Origin: Lawsonibacter sp.
GTDB lineage: Bacteria > Bacillota > Clostridia > Oscillospirales > Oscillospiraceae
Length of the DNA stretch: 5,638 nucleotides
NCBI GenBank assembly: GCA_022798855.1
Contig: JAAWNI010000146.1
Coordinates: forward strand, 1 to 5,638
Reading direction: 5' to 3'
The notes under the pieces are model-generated. The model was not told where the DNA came from. It made no database searches and saw only the letters and a program-made list of their open reading frames with translations. This document shows positions 5,444 through 5,638 of the stretch, piece after piece. The translations under genes were made by a program, and so were the position numbers. Each line of letters begins with the position of its first letter. The first letter of the stretch is position 1.

Positions 5444-5489
5444 AGTATAACCCATACCGCCGCTTTTTGCAATGAATTTTTTTCTTTCC
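5444..5489 (-). promoter_or_regulatory. Promoter of the DUF1858 gene with A-rich upstream element
   Basis: Minus strand: -35 TTGCAA (5472-5467), a 17-bp spacer, and -10 TATACT (5449-5444, one mismatch to TATAAT). Just upstream, 5489-5475 reads AAAGAAAAAAATTC, resembling an UP element bound by RNA polymerase alpha. The expected start is about 5437, giving a 77-nt leader before the ATG at 5360. Confidence 0.75.
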
Positions 5490-5555
5490 TTTTGGAAAAA
5501 CCAGCGTTATAATCATTCAGGCCCAGAGGGGCAATTTTAAAATGTGGTTATCCCT

Positions 5556-5636
5556 TTAACTCAGCCGAGCAGAAGTACCAACAGCTAAGGCCAGGCGCTC
5601 CAGAAGGCGGGGGCCAAAGTCACGGCGACTGAAGCG
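5556..5636 (-). CDS. Possible C-terminal end of a minus-strand gene entering from the right edge
   Basis: Reading the minus strand from 5636, one frame is open for 26 codons and ends in TAA at 5558-5556. The residues begin RFSRRDFGPRLLERLALAVG and look like an amphipathic C-terminal helix. The other two minus frames stop early. I do not recognise the protein. Codon use is less GC3-rich than in the neighbours, and no terminator follows, only a 4-bp GCCC/GGGC hairpin at 5532-5521. It may be a chance open frame or an intergenic stretch. Confidence 0.25.
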   Translation of the reverse strand, partial: RFSRRDFGPRLLERLALAVGTSARLS

Positions 5637-5638
5637 GA

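Noticed and set aside
2981..5450. Two long plus-strand open frames (2981-4354 and 4146-5450)
   Set aside because: Both lie antisense to trmK, Nif3 and the flavoprotein, with Arg/Pro/Ala/Gly-rich low-complexity products and no family similarity.
5540..5638. A riboswitch or known small RNA at the right edge
   Set aside because: I compared it from memory with cobalamin, FMN, SAM, glycine, c-di-GMP, RNase P and tmRNA signature stretches and found no convincing match.

Overview
The window is GC-rich (much of it in long G/C runs) and uses typical Firmicutes signals: AGGAGG-type ribosome sites, TTGACA/TATAAT-type promoters, and a trmK-Nif3 pair. It also carries a DUF1858 redox protein and intergenic GC palindromes. 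Together these suggest a high-GC anaerobic gut Clostridium relative, most likely Oscillospiraceae (Flavonifractor/Lawsonibacter/Intestinimonas-like). The genus is an inference. The window looks like ordinary chromosome: I see no mobile element, phage gene, CRISPR array, tRNA or rRNA.

Left part, plus strand. Positions 1-411 hold the C-terminal part of the GTPase HflX, whose start lies off the left edge. A 272-bp intergenic stretch follows (412-683). It is packed with palindromes and a 30/31-bp tandem duplication and looks like an imported intergenic repeat. Next is a 171-aa GNAT acetyltransferase (684-1199), followed by a hairpin terminator and a second strong hairpin that separates it from the converging minus-strand genes.

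Middle and right, minus strand, in transcription order. A strong promoter (5104-5076) drives four tightly overlapping genes. These are a flavodoxin-like FMN/Fe-S flavoprotein (5036-4443), the tRNA m1A22 methyltransferase TrmK (GTG start, 4446-3742), a Nif3-family metal protein (GTG start, 3754-2957) and a 557-aa polytopic membrane protein with GT-C glycosyltransferase-like features (2964-1291). The junctions overlap by 4, 13 and 8 nt, so translational coupling is likely. trmK-Nif3 is a classic Firmicutes neighbour pair. The flanking flavoprotein and membrane protein are the less explained members.

Upstream of that operon is a separate small transcription unit. A good promoter with an A-rich upstream element (5489-5444) drives a 67-aa DUF1858 'hybrid-cluster-associated redox disulfide' protein (5360-5157). 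Its 77-nt leader begins with a long-range inverted repeat, and a hairpin terminator ends the unit just before the operon promoter. The last ~80 bp may contain the tail of another minus-strand gene, with weak support.

I found no clearly new multi-gene system. The points most worth a second look are the DUF1858 leader hairpin, the composite intergenic repeat, the membrane protein locked into the trmK-Nif3 operon, and the unusual cysteine spacing in the flavoprotein.
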